Below, in pieces: positions 21,723 to 32,668 of a stretch of 64,000 nucleotides of DNA. The first letter of the stretch is position 1. Each line of letters begins with the position of its first letter. The stretch spans positions 63,521,431 through 63,585,430 of the forward strand of contig CM053146.1 in the NCBI GenBank assembly GCA_028571685.1, written 5' to 3'. Source of the DNA: Heterohyrax brucei. Its lineage: Eukaryota > Chordata > Mammalia > Hyracoidea > Procaviidae. The position numbers and the translations under genes were made by a program. A model generated the notes under the pieces. It was not told the origin of the DNA and did not search any database. It saw nothing but the letters and a program-made list of their open reading frames with translations.

Positions 21723-22604
21723 TTAGGATGTTCGGAGAGAAGCAGGGCATTGTGTAAAATGCACTGACCTTACAGAAAACTGAGGTGGAGTATGGCGGCC
21801 CAGATTCTCCTCGTTACCAACTACAAGGTTGTAAAGAGAGAGCTGGTAGACAATGCCTCTCAACTTGGACCTGAGACCGCCTGACCCAGCCAGTGATGAC
21901 TTTTCCATTTCATGGAAGGCAGAGGGGCTTTAATGGACTCTGGCTATTATCTATTTTCTTAAGTGACATCCACCAAGATGGACATGCCCCTTCAAGGTAA
22001 GAGGACATAAAACCACAAAAAGTAATATTTGCAAATCCCTACTTCAACCCTTTCCTTTAGAAATCTTACTTCTTTGGAGGTTTTCTGTTTCTTTTGCTTT
22101 ATTTCCTCCAAATAACAAGAGGAGACACCAGCCCTTCTGTTTTCTAGACTAAGTAAGACAGTAATGATTGGGTAGCACCACAAGGCCAGATTTCTGCCCT
22201 GGAGAAAAAAAAATCATTTTCTTCATTTGTCTGGTACCGTTAATGTCAAGATGCTATTAGGGGAAGTTGAAGGAGGAAAGTTTAGACTGGGCAGTAGAGG
22301 GCCTCCGCCGTGGCCAGCTGAGTTCTCTCTCCCAACACAGGCATTCATTGCCAGTTTTCTCCTTACAATAACTCATAAAACTTTATTTCTGTTTTTGCTA
22401 TGTTTGTGTATTTATGTTTTATTCACATAAAAGGGTTTTAAAAGGCAGCATGGAGAGGTCACACCTTGCCATTGGAACCTGTCTCCTAGGCATGTTCATG
22501 TGTACACAGCAGAGGGATTCTTTCTGTCATGCAGCCTTATAGCCAAGGAAGCAAGACCAGCTCTGGAAAAGTAAAGAGCCCACTTCTGAAGGAGAAGATA
22601 AGAC
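21723..22604. other. No recognised feature
   Basis: About 880 bp with no repeats or exons that I can name. Confidence 0.45.
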
Positions 22605-23690
22605 TGTAATAATTGCTCACACTTCCTGAGCACCAGCCCCAGCTAAGCACAGTTGTATTTGTTTGTTTATTTTTTTATTAGGACTGAGTGAAAATGTACA
22701 TTCCCATATAAATTTACTTGCCCACCTATATGCAACTTCCACTGCCCTCCCTGCCTGGTGACAGCACACTATTCCTCTCTGTTCCATACATGTCTCATCC
22801 TCCCAACAGTCTCCTTTCCCCTCCTCTCCACCCATTCTCCTTCCTCCAGCCAGAGGTCAGCAGGATGATATCCTATAGATGCATAGAACCATAAAGTGCA
22901 CCCAATATATGGTCACTCTGCATCTCCAAGTCCAATCCCTTGCTGTCCGAAGAGTGGACCTTCAATATGATCCATGGGCAAGAGCAGCATCAGGGCCGGG
23001 GACCGTGCTCCCAGGGGAACCCTGAAGCTGCTGGACCATCAACTGCAGTCTTTTAGTGGAGATCTCAGGGTGCACCCCTTTTTATTCTTGTCTTGCCAGT
23101 GAGACTCAACTCTGTGAGCTCCATTGTGGCTATCAGCTGTGGTGGCTGGGCACCATCCAGTTCTTCTAGTCCCAAACGATGTAGGCCCCCACTCATGTGG
23201 GTCTCTCTGTCTTTTGGGTTGTCATTTTAGTCCTTGGTGAGCATCCTGCTGAGTTGGGACCATTTGCTGTGCCCTCAGATGGCAGCTTGGCAGCTTTTAA
23301 GACCGCAGATGCCCCTCACCAATATAGGGTGCAGAGAGTCCTCTTAGCAAAATGCTAGTTGTGCCAATTGGCCTCCATCTCAGCTAAGAGCATGGTGTCC
23401 TGCTCCCCGCCCCAGCTACTCTGTCCTTGCTTTACTGGGTTAAGATGGGAGGAGTATTCAAGTTATGTTGAAGTCCACTTAATATTGTCCTTGTTTCTAA
23501 TGTGTAAGCACAGTTTTTAAAGTATTACAAGTATTTTCTCTTTTAAACTGTAGAGTGACCTCATAGGCAGGTATTTTTCATTATCTCTGTTTTATGGATG
23601 AGGAAAATAGAGGTGTAGAGAGGTCATGTAAGTTGCAGTTAATAAGTCCCCAGGTCAAAATTGAGACCCAAGCCATCTGAATTTTACTTA
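22605..23690 (-). repeat. MIR SINE split by family N
   Basis: The left piece (22605-22654) has 'taataattgctcacacttcc' and 'tgagcaccagccccagctaa'. The right piece (23505-23690) has 'taagcacagtttttaaagta', 'gacctcataggcaggtattt', 'ctctgttttatggatgagga' and 'tgagacccaagccatctgaa'. They join at the duplicated 'taagcacagtt'. Confidence 0.85.
22655..23504 (-). mobile_element. Family N retroelement, bounded copy (850 bp)
   Basis: It lies between perfect 11-bp repeats 'taagcacagtt' (22644-22654, 23505-23515) inside an MIR, so its ends are known. Read on the minus strand it begins 'ttagaaacaaggacaatatt', passes through 'ggccaattggcacaactagc' and 'gcggtcttaaaagctgccaa', and ends in an A-rich tail (reverse complement of 'tgtatttgtttgtttatttt'). 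No long ORF is present. Confidence 0.87.
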
Positions 23691-23815
23691 GCACTCCATT
23701 TGACTAGGGGGTGGAGGGGAGTAAAATAATTGTGGCTTCTCTATATGTCTGAGTGTCTTGCATATCCATTTCACTGAGATAAAAGTAATAAAGCATGGTC
23801 TTGCCAAGAGGGAAA

Positions 23816-23966
23816 CCAAACACATTGCTGTCAAATCAATTCTGACTGACAGAAACCTTATAGAACAGAGTAGAACTGCTCCTATAGTGTTTTCAGGGAG
23901 TGGATTTGAACTGTTGACCTTTTGATTAGCAGCTGTGGCACTTAACCAATGCACCACTAGAGATCC
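23816..23966 (-). repeat. AfroSINE
   Basis: Minus copy: 'ccaaacacattgctgtcaaa', 'aaccttatagaacagagtag', 'ggatttgaactgttgacctt', 'ttgattagcagctgtggcac' and 'ttaaccaatgcaccac'. Full length and moderately diverged. Confidence 0.92.
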
Positions 23967-24454
23967 TTGCCTAGAGGGAAAACACTTCTAGTTTTGGCAA
24001 GCTCTTAAATGGTTGGCTTGAGTGAATCTAGCTGTGCCAATGAGCAGGCATAAACTCCTTTTCCCTTCTGAGTGTGACGTGCTAGTTATTGGTGGTCCCC
24101 ACTTGCCCAGGACTGATGAGTTTTCCAGGACATGGACTTTTAGTGCCAAAGATGACAGTCACAGGTTTTGACCTAGGCTGAGATGACATCTGTCTGCATC
24201 CCTCAGATGAAAGGACAAGCTCCCCTAGAACAAATTTCAGGTGACAGCTGGATCATTAGGACGCATCCCTAAAGCACAAGCCTTAATTAGAAAATACACC
24301 AAGAAGCCATGAAGCCTGGCCAGTCAGAGCCCAGCTGGGATTGAGTTGACTTCCTAATGGGCAAGGCAGAATTAATCCTGACACCATTTTGGGGTGAGGA
24401 GGGGAGTCAATAGTAACATAGAATCACTTGAATAAGAATAATTTACACTTCCTT
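23967..24454. other. No recognised feature
   Basis: About 490 bp with nothing identified. Confidence 0.4.
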
Positions 24455-24642
24455 GTAAACAAACAAACAAACAACAACAAAAAAAAACCACCACCCCTGA
24501 GTCAATTCTGACTCATAGTGACCCTATAGACAGAGTAGAACTGCCTCATAGAGTTTTCAAAGAGCACCTGGCAGATTTGAACTGCTGACATTTTAGTTAC
24601 TGGACATAGAAAGCGCTTAAACACTATGCCACCAGGGTTTAT
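24455..24642 (-). repeat. AfroSINE with (AAAC/AAC) tail
   Basis: The tail 'acaaacaaacaaacaacaac' precedes 'cctgagtcaattctgactca', 'tagtgaccctatagacagag', 'gagcacctggcagatttgaa' and 'aacactatgccaccagggtt'. The CAA-rich tail matches that of the RTE. Confidence 0.93.
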
Positions 24643-25071
24643 AGTGGGCCATAGATCACCCTTGGGCTTCCCGTGTGTCTAGACCACATATAGTATTCTG
24701 AAATGGTCTCCTGGTCTTCAGCAGGCAAGGGTTTGTCTACTTCTAAATTGTGCACACTGCTACTGTCCCTTGCTGTGGAACAGGGCTGGGCTATCCACAA
24801 ATGTCACATGTGAGTTGCAGCTGACTCTGAGTTGTTAATAATGTTCAGGTCAGTGTCAGAGGGGATATGATTCAACAGACACCACACGACTCATCCTCTG
24901 GGCACGTAATGAATAGGAGAGGCAGAAGGAGGAGGAGGGATATCAGAACTGATGCGTGGCAGGGGCAGTGGTAGGCAGAGACTGTTTTACAGTGGGTAAT
25001 AAGGGTGCGTGGGAGAGGAAGGACGCTAAACATGACCACCATCTGACTACTTTTCATTCATATTTCTTACT
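24643..25071. other. No recognised feature
   Basis: About 430 bp with nothing identified. Confidence 0.4.
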
Positions 25072-25215
25072 GTAGTTCCTTCAATATTCATCCAACAGAT
25101 ATTCATGGATCACTTGCTAAGTGTTTATTCTAGGCATTCGTGATCAGCAGTACCACAGACGAAGTCTCTATCCACGTGGAGATACCTTGTGGTGGAGAAG
25201 CTAACCTTCTGGAGA
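25072..25215 (-). repeat. L2 LINE fragment
   Basis: 'ttcatccaacagatattcat', 'ggatcacttgctaagtgttt', 'attctaggcattcgtgatca' and 'ccacgtggagataccttgtg' follow the antisense L2 3' pattern (ttcattcaacaaatatttat...). Confidence 0.65.
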
Positions 25216-25841
25216 AGGCTGCACTCTTATGTCTGGGTCTCTTGCTGCTTCTGATGTCAGTTCATTGTAGTCTTTATACCTAAAATGCCAATATGTTATC
25301 TTTAAAGAATTATTGGAAAGTACCATTTTTAAGAATGTGCGTGGGAAGGGTGACTGCTACAACGGCTTCCTCTGCTAACAACTAGACTTCTTCCTCAATA
25401 GATATCTCTAATTCAGTCACAGGACCACCTGGGACAGCCATATAGGTTGTACACTGCACAACCTCATAGGGCACCATTAACGTAGACTACAGCAAGAATG
25501 AGTGACCTTGGACTTGCCCAGCTTTTCATGACAGTCCTGCTCATCCCACTACCATCTACTTAATGCAGAAGTCCTATCGCCATCTCCATTCGAGTGATGG
25601 CACCTTCGGGACACTTCTGCAAAAGAGAGTTTACCCTTCTTGACTTCTAGTTGTAAAATCTCGTATTTCTTGTTGTTGTTGTCCTAAAATGCAAATCTAG
25701 ATTGCTACTCTTTAAGGCAGTGGCTTTCCAACTTGAGTGAAATGTACCTCATATTGTGATCCAACACATACATACGCACATACGTATATATATAAATGAA
25801 ACATCTCTCGTAACATTTACACTGCCTTCTTTTTGCTGTTA
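25216..25841. other. No recognised feature
   Basis: About 630 bp; contains only a short (CATA/TATA) stretch near 25,767-25,796. Confidence 0.45.
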
Positions 25842-26052
25842 ACGAAAGTGCAGTGACTGAGAATGTGCTGTGGAGCCAGACTCTCAGTTTGAATCGCATC
25901 TGCCCACTGGCTAGTTGTGTGATCTCAGGCAAGACCATTAACCTCTCTTAGTTGCTCAGTTTTCTCACCTGTAAAATGAGGATAATGATAGCACTAATCT
26001 TATAAGGTTTCCGTAAGGATCACTGACTTAGTACATAAAGTTCTTAGTACAG
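25842..26052 (+). repeat. MIR SINE
   Basis: Sense MIR: 'gtgctgtggagccagactct', 'cagtttgaatcgcatctgcc', 'actggctagttgtgtgatct', 'caggcaagaccattaacctc', 'gttttctcacctgtaaaatg' and 'aggataatgatagcactaat'. Near full length. Confidence 0.9.
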
Positions 26053-26358
26053 CCGTCTTGAGTGTGGTAATTACCACTGAAGAATTTGCCATTTTTGCTT
26101 TATTTATATATGCTGGTTATGAACCTCAGCACTCACTGCACACTCCATGTTTTAAAGGATATTGCTCTAAAGCTACCCGACCTATCGCTTTCACAGTAAA
26201 ATTCAAATTATCTCACATGGTTTTCAAAGCTTTCGTGACTGGCCTCTTCTGCCCCAGTCTCTCTGTTGCCGTGGAGATCTTTCTCCAGGTACCTGAATAT
26301 GTCTTGGTCACTCGGGAGTCCAGGGCCTCACGCATGTTGTTGTCTACTCCTGTCCACC

Positions 26359-26849
26359 TGTCTTAGTCACCTGGTGTTGCTGTAACAGAAATACCACAGG
26401 CGGATGGCTTTAAAAAGAGACATTTTATTTTGTCACAGTCCAGTAGGCTACAAGTCCAAATTCAGGGTGTCCGCTCCAGGGGAAGGCCTTCACTGCTGGC
26501 TCTGGGGGAAGGTCCTTGTTAGTGTCTCCCAGAGAAGGCGCTTCTGATGCATAGGGACCCCGAGGCCTTTCCAAAGGATGTTCTCTTCTCGGTGGTATGA
26601 AGTCCTCAGCTCTCTGCTTGTTTCCCTTTCCTTTATATCCCCAAAGATAACCTCAAGGCACAATGTAATCTAACACATTGAGTTCTGTTCCACCAACACA
26701 ACTGCCATCCATCCTCTCTCATTAATATCACAGAGGCAAGATTTACAACTTGGGGGATATGACCAATACCAGGAATCACGGCCCAGCCAAATGGCTACAC
26801 ACTATGGGAGGCGGGGGCTGGCGGAGGAGGCACAATTCAATCCATGGTA
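26359..26849 (-). mobile_element. Solo LTR, ERVL-MaLR type (fossil)
   Basis: 'tgtcttagtcacctggtgtt', 'gctgtaacagaaataccaca', 'cattttattttgtcacagtc', 'gctccaggggaaggccttca', 'ggaatcacggcccagccaaa' and 'cacaattcaatccatggta'. The same family and orientation as at 14.3 kb; inserted in an L2. Confidence 0.8.
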
Positions 26850-26980
26850 CTTCCAGTCTTCTAGAAACTACTTTTTCCCTCAAGACTGAAATAGCACTTT
26901 CTCCAGGAAGTCCTCCCTAACACCAAACAGGACTTACTGTTGCACAGTTCCTCCTGCTTAGACATCTTAGCTACATAGTG

Positions 26981-27343
26981 CTGTCTTAGTGACTTTAAAG
27001 AACAGGAGGCTAGATGTCCACATGCAAGGAGTCACTTTAGATGGCGGTACTTCCTTACCTATTTCAGCTTCTGGTAGCTGCTGGCAGTCCTTGGCATTCC
27101 TGGATTTGTAGACGCATCTGCTGTGTGCAATTGTCTTCATGTGGTGTCTTAATGTCTCTCTGTACCTCTTCTGCGGTTTTTACAAGATGCTATTCAGCAG
27201 TAATTAGGTTTAGGCCCCACCCTAGTCCAGTATGACCTCACTAACACATACAATAGAAAACTCTTATTTCCAAACAGGGTCATAGTTACAGATATTAGGA
27301 CTTCCACATTTCTTTTTGAGAGAGTACAAGTCAACCCATAACA
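26981..27343 (-). mobile_element. MLT1-like LTR fragment (fossil)
   Basis: 'cttctggtagctgctggcag', 'tccttggcattcctggattt', 'gccccaccctagtccagtat', 'gacctcactaacac', 'ttatttccaaacagggtcat' and 'agtcaacccataacaag' match the antisense body of MLT1-type MaLR LTRs. Old and incomplete. Confidence 0.6.
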
Positions 27344-27428
27344 AGAGCATTTACACACCCTGTTGTTAATGCCTGTTTGGTTGTCTATAACCCTTCACAC
27401 TGTGAGCTCCCCAAGAATGACATAAGAA

Positions 27429-27520
27429 AAACCCCAAAACCAAACCCAGTACCATCTGGTTGATTTCAACTCATGGCCACCACAAATGGTTTCCAAGACT
27501 GTAAATCTCTAGAGAAACAC
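27429..27520 (-). repeat. AfroSINE partial copy
   Basis: 'aaccccaaaaccaaacccag', 'taccatctggttgatttcaa', 'ctcatggccaccacaaatgg' and 'tttccaagactgtaaat'. Only the tail half of the SINE is recognisable. Confidence 0.65.
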
Positions 27521-27654
27521 TCTATCACATATTTTGTCCACAAAGCCATGCTAACTCGTATATCCCCAGCTCCTAGGGCATGGAAAACACTTCCGAGTTG
27601 TCTATTCAACAGCCATTTTTTCTCTTTTTCTTTACATAATTAGAGCCTGGTTTT

Positions 27655-28110
27655 ATTCTAGTATCAAAAACCCCAGAAGCCTAAGAGTGAATCACGATTG
27701 GTCTGATCCAGTCACGGAAACTCACTTATCCCACCAGGGACTGGTTTAAGGAAGAGCAATGTGACCTATTTCTAGTCTTTGAGACATGAGGGAAAGTCTG
27801 CCAGGCTGACTTCTGGAAGGTATAAAGAGCAGCGTGAGAGGAAAGAGGCCGTGCCTGACTCGAGGTGGGCGGAGCGGCTGCAGTCCTGGAACTATGGTGA
27901 GAGAGGCACAAGGACAGACGTCAGCCTGGTGACAGTGACGGATCCAAAGAACCTGAGCGCTTAAACGATTTTGCTAAGACTTTGTGATACCCAGCCACGG
28001 AAGTGATGGAACTCTCAACTTTTCGTAAGGAAATAGTACTTTTCCTTTTTTAATGCTGTTTAGTTTTGTTTTGTTTTGTCTCTTGCAGCTGAAAGTAACC
28101 TGATAGAAGT
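27655..28110 (+). repeat. Old mammalian interspersed repeat, family unresolved
   Basis: 'cagaagcctaagagtgaatc', 'acgattggtctgatccagtc', 'accagggactggtttaagga', 'agagcaatgtgacctatttc', and near the end 'tctcttgcagctgaaagtaa' resemble a widespread old mammalian repeat that ends '..tttaag..gttacttgcagccgaaagc'. Possibly LTR class; I do not name it. Confidence 0.42.
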
Positions 28111-28224
28111 ACTTAGTATTTGCTGAGTGAGTAAGCATTTAGAAGCTATATATGTCAAAAAGAGAGAAGAAAGAGAAGAGACTTAAAAAGGATGACCATT
28201 TACCAGGACTCAGGAGACTGAGGA

Positions 28225-28385
28225 CTCCATGGTATGCATTGTTATTCAAGCCTCACAGAAAATGTGTGGCCACAGTTATTTCACCCATTTTATAGACAAG
28301 AAAACTGTAGCGCAGAGAAATTTATGTGCCCTACCAAAGATCACAACAGTCCAACTCCCAGCAAATCACAGGGACAGCCAAGGTT
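28225..28385 (-). repeat. MIR SINE fragment
   Basis: 'ttatttcacccattttatag', 'acaagaaaactgtagcgcag' and 'agaaatttatgtgccctacc' then 'aaagatcacaacagtcc' follow antisense MIR order. Confidence 0.6.
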
Positions 28386-28659
28386 TCCCTGCATTGCATA
28401 TGGGGTCACTGTGAGTCCTCAGGCAACCAGAAGGCAACTACAAACCACCACCATCCACGGTCACAGACTTAGGAAGTTCCGAAGCTAATTTAGTATTTAA
28501 ATGTTTTAATAGGACTTAGTTCAAGCCACATCTTTGTTTATAGTTTTTCATTAACAGTGTAGGACTTTTCAAAAAGTTTCTGCTTTCCACCGAAATGTGT
28601 ACTGGTGCAAACATTCTAATACTGATCTCATTGACCCCCAGTATCTGTGTTTACGTAAA

Positions 28660-28797
28660 AACCCATACCATTGCCGTAGAGTCAATTCATACTTGTAGCA
28701 ACCCTGTAGGACAGAGTAGACTGTCCCATAGAGTTTCCAAGGAGCACCTGGTGGATTGCACTGCCGACCTTTAGGCTAGCAGCTATAGCACTTACTC
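28660..28797 (-). repeat. AfroSINE (first of a pair)
   Basis: 'accattgccgtagagtcaat', 'caaccctgtaggacagagta', 'gagtttccaaggagcacctg', 'ggctagcagctatagcactt'. The head end is cut where a second SINE in the same orientation follows. Confidence 0.9.
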
Positions 28798-28799
28798 AG

Positions 28800-28965
28800 T
28801 AAAACCCAAAGAAACTCACTACGGTGGAGTAGATTCCAACTCAAAACAACGTGTAAGAACTGCCAGAGTAGAACTGCCCTGTAACACTTCCAGTGAGCAC
28901 CTGGAGGATTCGAATTGCAGACCTCCTGGTTAGCAAGACATAGCACTTATTCAACTAAGCCAGAG
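28800..28965 (-). repeat. AfroSINE (second of a pair)
   Basis: 'actcactacggtggagtaga', 'ttccaactcaaaacaacgtg', 'gagtagaactgccctgtaac', 'gagcacctggaggattcgaa' and 'ctggttagcaagacatagca'. Directly abuts the preceding SINE. Confidence 0.85.
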
Positions 28966-30393
28966 TAGGGTGTAGCACTCACATTATACTCCTTCTGGAC
29001 AGAGCCCAAAGAGCTTTCCAAGGGCCCCTACCCAAAAGACCCTAACTGATTTCCCATCAGGTTACTATTGGTGTTTCTTTGGGGCCAGCCAGAGCCCATG
29101 CTAGTCCGCCAGCTTGGCAGGAAGCCTGGATGTGGGAAATCAATCCCAGTCCGGATAATTCCCAAACACATTGTTTTCACTATACTGTGAGGCCTGTATA
29201 GATGCATGTAGCCTACAAGTCGGTTCTCCTATAGCAATCTTAGGAAAAACAAAACTCATTTGTGTTGCTTTCTGTAGCCTTTTTTCCTCCCCTTTGGTAG
29301 ACATGAGTGACAGGAGCAGAGAATAGCATCCTCCTTCCACCCGCCAGAATGTCTGCTTCTTGCAGCCCGCATTTCACAGATGAGTGCTGCAGAAAATGTT
29401 TTAGCTGCATCAAGAGAATTTCAACTGTTTTTCTCCTGCTTCTGAGGGGAAAAACAAAAACTATCCTCTCTGCTGCAAAGCCCCAGGAACTGGCTGTGGA
29501 GAGGAGTCTTGTAAACTGGAAGTCACATGCCCTCTAGTGGTCATTCTTAGGAATGCTTCAGCCAGATGGTCATTTCTGCAAATCAGCCGGAGGACCGAGC
29601 CAGCAGAGCCAGTGTGGGAGAGAACAAGACAGAATGCCTAAGAACACTTAAATAATCAATTTAATGGTGGAAAGCTGTCTGCTTTTGAATTTTGTTTAAA
29701 GCATCATAGACAGACCTCGGGTATGAAAATGGATACTGAAGCTATCCACAAATCTTGGAGGGCTTTGTTTTAAGGTGCCCGAGGACTGGCCTCCCAGCAC
29801 TGAGCCCCCTAAGGCTTGGATGGGTTCCCAAAGCAAGGGGGCTGAGATGGAGAAAATCCACTCATCAGAATTCCTCCTGGGAAGACAAATCTGTTTCTAA
29901 TGGGAAAATATTGTAAGAAGCTGAAACCTGGGTTGACAGAATGGCTCTTTCTAGACCCAGGCAGTGTGTGGCGGGGAAGGAAAGGAGGGGGCTGAAATTT
30001 GTTTTTCTGGCTACCTGCAAAAGCAAGGAGGAAGAGCAAGAAAGAAAATGTGAGAAAGCCAGAGGAGAGAAGGCTGCCCGCTCCTCATGTGTGAGCTCTC
30101 CAGGTGACACCCCATCCCCACTGCAACCCCTACCCAACCCTTCAGAAAAGACTACTGTCTACACATGTGACAGAGACCTTTTGTGGACCCCAAAGAGGAG
30201 CTGAGTTCTGCATCCAGGTTGGCACAGGGTGAAAATACTCCTGAACACAGGAGTAGGGAAGCCTGTAGAAGCAGGAGGAAATAAGTCCCAGGAACTCACA
30301 GAAACCCTGGGGCAGGTTTTTGATCCCAGTGGCACTGGACTGAATTTAACCAGATCTCTGATGGAGAAGGGAACGCCAGCTGACAAGGTTAGA
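28966..30393. other. Low-repeat DNA, nothing identified
   Basis: About 1.4 kb of apparently single-copy DNA. Frames at 29,809-30,204 on both strands lack known motifs. It contains a good CTCF-like core at 29,528-29,540. Confidence 0.5.
29528..29540 (-). promoter_or_regulatory. CTCF-like core motif
   Basis: The minus strand reads CCACTAGAGGGCA, which fits the published CTCF core (CCASYAGRKGGCRS) at all 13 positions covered. It lies in repeat-poor DNA, away from SINEs. A single motif does not prove occupancy. Confidence 0.4.
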
Positions 30394-30592
30394 AAACAGC
30401 AGTTGCCATCAAGTCGACTCTGACTCATGGAAAACGCTTGTGTGTCAGAAGAAAATGGTGCTCCATCAGGTTTTCCAAGCGTGATTTTCAGAAGTAGATC
30501 GCCAGGCCTTTCTTTGAAGATACTGCTAAATGAACTCAAATCTCCAACCTTTCCGTTAACTATTAATCATTTGTGCTACCCAGGGACTCCAG
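30394..30592 (-). repeat. AfroSINE, long variant
   Basis: 'cagcagttgccatcaagtcg', 'gctccatcaggttttccaag', 'agaagtagatcgccaggcct', 'caaatctccaacctttccgt' and 'tttgtgctacccagggactc'. The best preserved copy of the variant seen at 4.4 and 17.7 kb. Confidence 0.9.
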
Positions 30593-31425
30593 CTAATGAG
30601 GTTACACAGGCATCAACTTGGTTAAAACAGATATTTGGGCTTGAGTTTTCAGAGATGACAGTGAAATTTATAGCCCGGAAATGCCAAATTTCACATAATG
30701 GTAACAAAAATAAGATACCTTGTTAATGGTCCCTGCCAACTCTGAAATGAAGAAGGCGCTTTAGGGATACAGCCTGTGGTCTTAAAGCAATGTAAGAATC
30801 TGCTGAGATACCTTGGGACTGAATTAGTTAAATTTCCCAAGGACTCGAAGAATGGGCAGGGAAGACAGACACAAGGGGAGAAACCCAAGGGTCACAGACT
30901 TGTCTGTTGGGACAAACTAAGTGGGCAGTGTAGGACTCAAACCCAGGTCTTTAATTGCAAATCCCACATTCTTCTCATATCCTATGTATCCTCTCTCATA
31001 TGGGAAGCATCTTCCTTTTAAAAAAATTTGTGAAATAACTTCATTTGAGACGAGCTGACAGCCAGATGCTTCCCTCTGACCTAATCCACTGCTTTCCTAT
31101 TCATACCACAAAAATCAATGTTATAGCAGCCCTAAAACTGCCAACACATCTGAAAATACTTAGCTCTTGTCTGAGAATGAGACCCAACTGACCAAATAAA
31201 GCACACAGAAAGTTCATGTAACTGTTCTTTCCTATATTTTTCATGTGTACCTGGTAACAAATTTTCTATTCCTTTCCACTGAGACTTCTGTCCTTCAAGA
31301 TAATCCAGGCACTTGGATTCATAACGTACCATCTCACATGTAGACAGGTTGAGAGCAGGTAAGTGCTTACTTGCCTTTGCAGGCCTGGTGTCGAGCCCCC
31401 TGTTTGGCACCTGAGTAGGAATCCA
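30593..31425. other. Mostly unrecognised; possible MIR traces
   Basis: 'gttaaatttcccaaggactc' and 'gactcaaacccaggtcttta' (about 30,827-30,955) resemble decayed antisense MIR. The rest is unrecognised. Confidence 0.35.
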
Positions 31426-31690
31426 AAACCAAAACCCACTGCCATCGAGTCTGTTCTAGCTCATCGCAACCCTATAGGACAAAGTAGAACTGCCCCGCAG
31501 AGATTCTGAGGAACACTTAGTGGATTGAAACTGCTAACTTTTAGGACAGCAGGATAGTGGATTCCAACTGCTAACCTTTAGGACAGCAGGATAGTGGATT
31601 CCAACTGCTAACCTTTAGGACAGCAGGATAGTGGATTCCAACTGCTAACCTTTAGGACAGCACTTGGCCACCATGTCACCAGGGTTTCCG
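31426..31690 (-). repeat. AfroSINE enlarged by an internal minisatellite
   Basis: The ends are typical: 'cccactgccatcgagtctgt', 'ccctataggacaaagtagaa' at the left and 'caccatgtcaccagggtttc' at the right. The interior carries four direct copies of a 37-bp unit, which makes this copy about 100 bp longer than its relatives. Confidence 0.93.
31522..31663. repeat. 37-bp tandem repeat (about four units)
   Basis: Units start at 31522, 31559, 31596 and 31633. The unit runs 'ggattccaactgctaacctt' then 'taggacagcaggatagt'. Units 2-4 agree almost perfectly and unit 1 has a few differences, so the expansion looks recent. It lies within the SINE's B-box-side region. Confidence 0.95.
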
Positions 31691-32516
31691 TGTAAATAGG
31701 AAACAAGTAAATATTGTTACGTGGGCAGCAGGTGGGAGAGAATCTGTATTTGCCTCCAACTTTACTGTGAGACACAACAAACAAAAGGGCTAAGTCTTGC
31801 AAAGACACATTCACCTCATGGCTAGTCTAAAGTGCAACATGCTAGAGTCACAGCGTCCCTCACTAATCTCCCATTCATTGCATGATGATTCGTTCAAATG
31901 TCTCCCAATTTCCACAAAAGAATGAGCATAATATGGAGCTGTTTGCTTTGTTCTGCCACTGAAAGACAGACTTAGATTTATGTAGCCTGCCTTCCCCAAA
32001 GAGCTCAGCATGCTTGTCCATCCGGTGTTGGTGGCTGTCAAGTTAACAAAGGGTGTTAGGGCAGTGGCACAGAGAAGGGGGCCGAGGGAACATGCCGGCT
32101 TGTTTATACTCACCACAAGGGGGAGCTCATGTGCCCTCCTATGGACAGGCTGTCAACGGCCACCTATAGCCCAGTTACAAAGCGGACGGTACAGTTCTGC
32201 AGGTACCCGAGGTTATCCAGGCTCAAGCTGTTCCAACCAGGAAATGCCAAGCCTAGTAACGAAGGCAGGCAAATACACAGAGAGTTACAATACGGAGGGA
32301 TGAGGGTGATACTGCTAGGATTACGTGTGCGTGTGGAGTCAGAGGAAGGCACAAAAGGCAAGGAATTGCTGAGGGCGTTTAAGAGATAAAGCTTCACCAA
32401 AGAGGTGACTCGGAACACGACGACAGTAGGCTCTTGATAGATGATCTAGAGGAGGGCATTTGAGTCAGAAAGAGTATCATTTGTAAAAAGAAAGCTGGAC
32501 AAAATGAACAATGCCA
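31691..32516. other. No recognised feature
   Basis: About 830 bp; frames of 84-101 codons on both strands (31,811-32,418) have no recognised domain. Confidence 0.45.
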
Positions 32517-32668
32517 AGCCAGCCAAGTGCCATCGAGTCGAAACCGACTCATGGCAACCCTAGGGGTCAGAGTAGAACTGCCCTCTAGAGTACTCAAGGA
32601 GACCCTGGTGGATTTGAACTGCCTCGCTTGTGGTTAGCAGTGGTAGCACTTAACCCACTACACCACAT
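32517..32668 (-). repeat. AfroSINE, little diverged
   Basis: 'caagtgccatcgagtcgaaa', 'ccgactcatggcaaccctag', 'gtcagagtagaactgccctc', 'ccctggtggatttgaactgc' and 'gcacttaacccactacacca'. Preserved CpGs in 'catcgagtcgaaaccgactc' suggest a young copy. Confidence 0.93.

Larger units (their letters stand above)
26120..27610 (+). repeat. L2 LINE 3' region, in four pieces
   Basis: Pieces in order: 26120-26358 ('agtaaaattcaaattatctc', 'ggcctcttctgccccagtct'), 26850-26980 ('ctttctccaggaagtcctcc'), 27344-27428 ('cactgtgagctccccaagaa') and 27521-27610 ('atccccagctcctagggcat'). Together they follow the L2 3' end. A MaLR LTR, an MLT1-like LTR and an AfroSINE separate them. Confidence 0.62.

Noticed and set aside
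28060-28090. Pyrimidine tract followed by 'cttgcag', like a 3' splice site
   Set aside because: It coincides with the end of an old repeat that usually carries 'gttacttgcag' there.
31522-31663. Direct repeats resembling a CRISPR array
   Set aside because: The units are contiguous without spacers and sit inside a SINE in vertebrate DNA.
32113-32126. CTCF-like 'ccacaagggggagc'
   Set aside because: Two of 14 core positions disagree, so it is weaker than the site at 29.5 kb.
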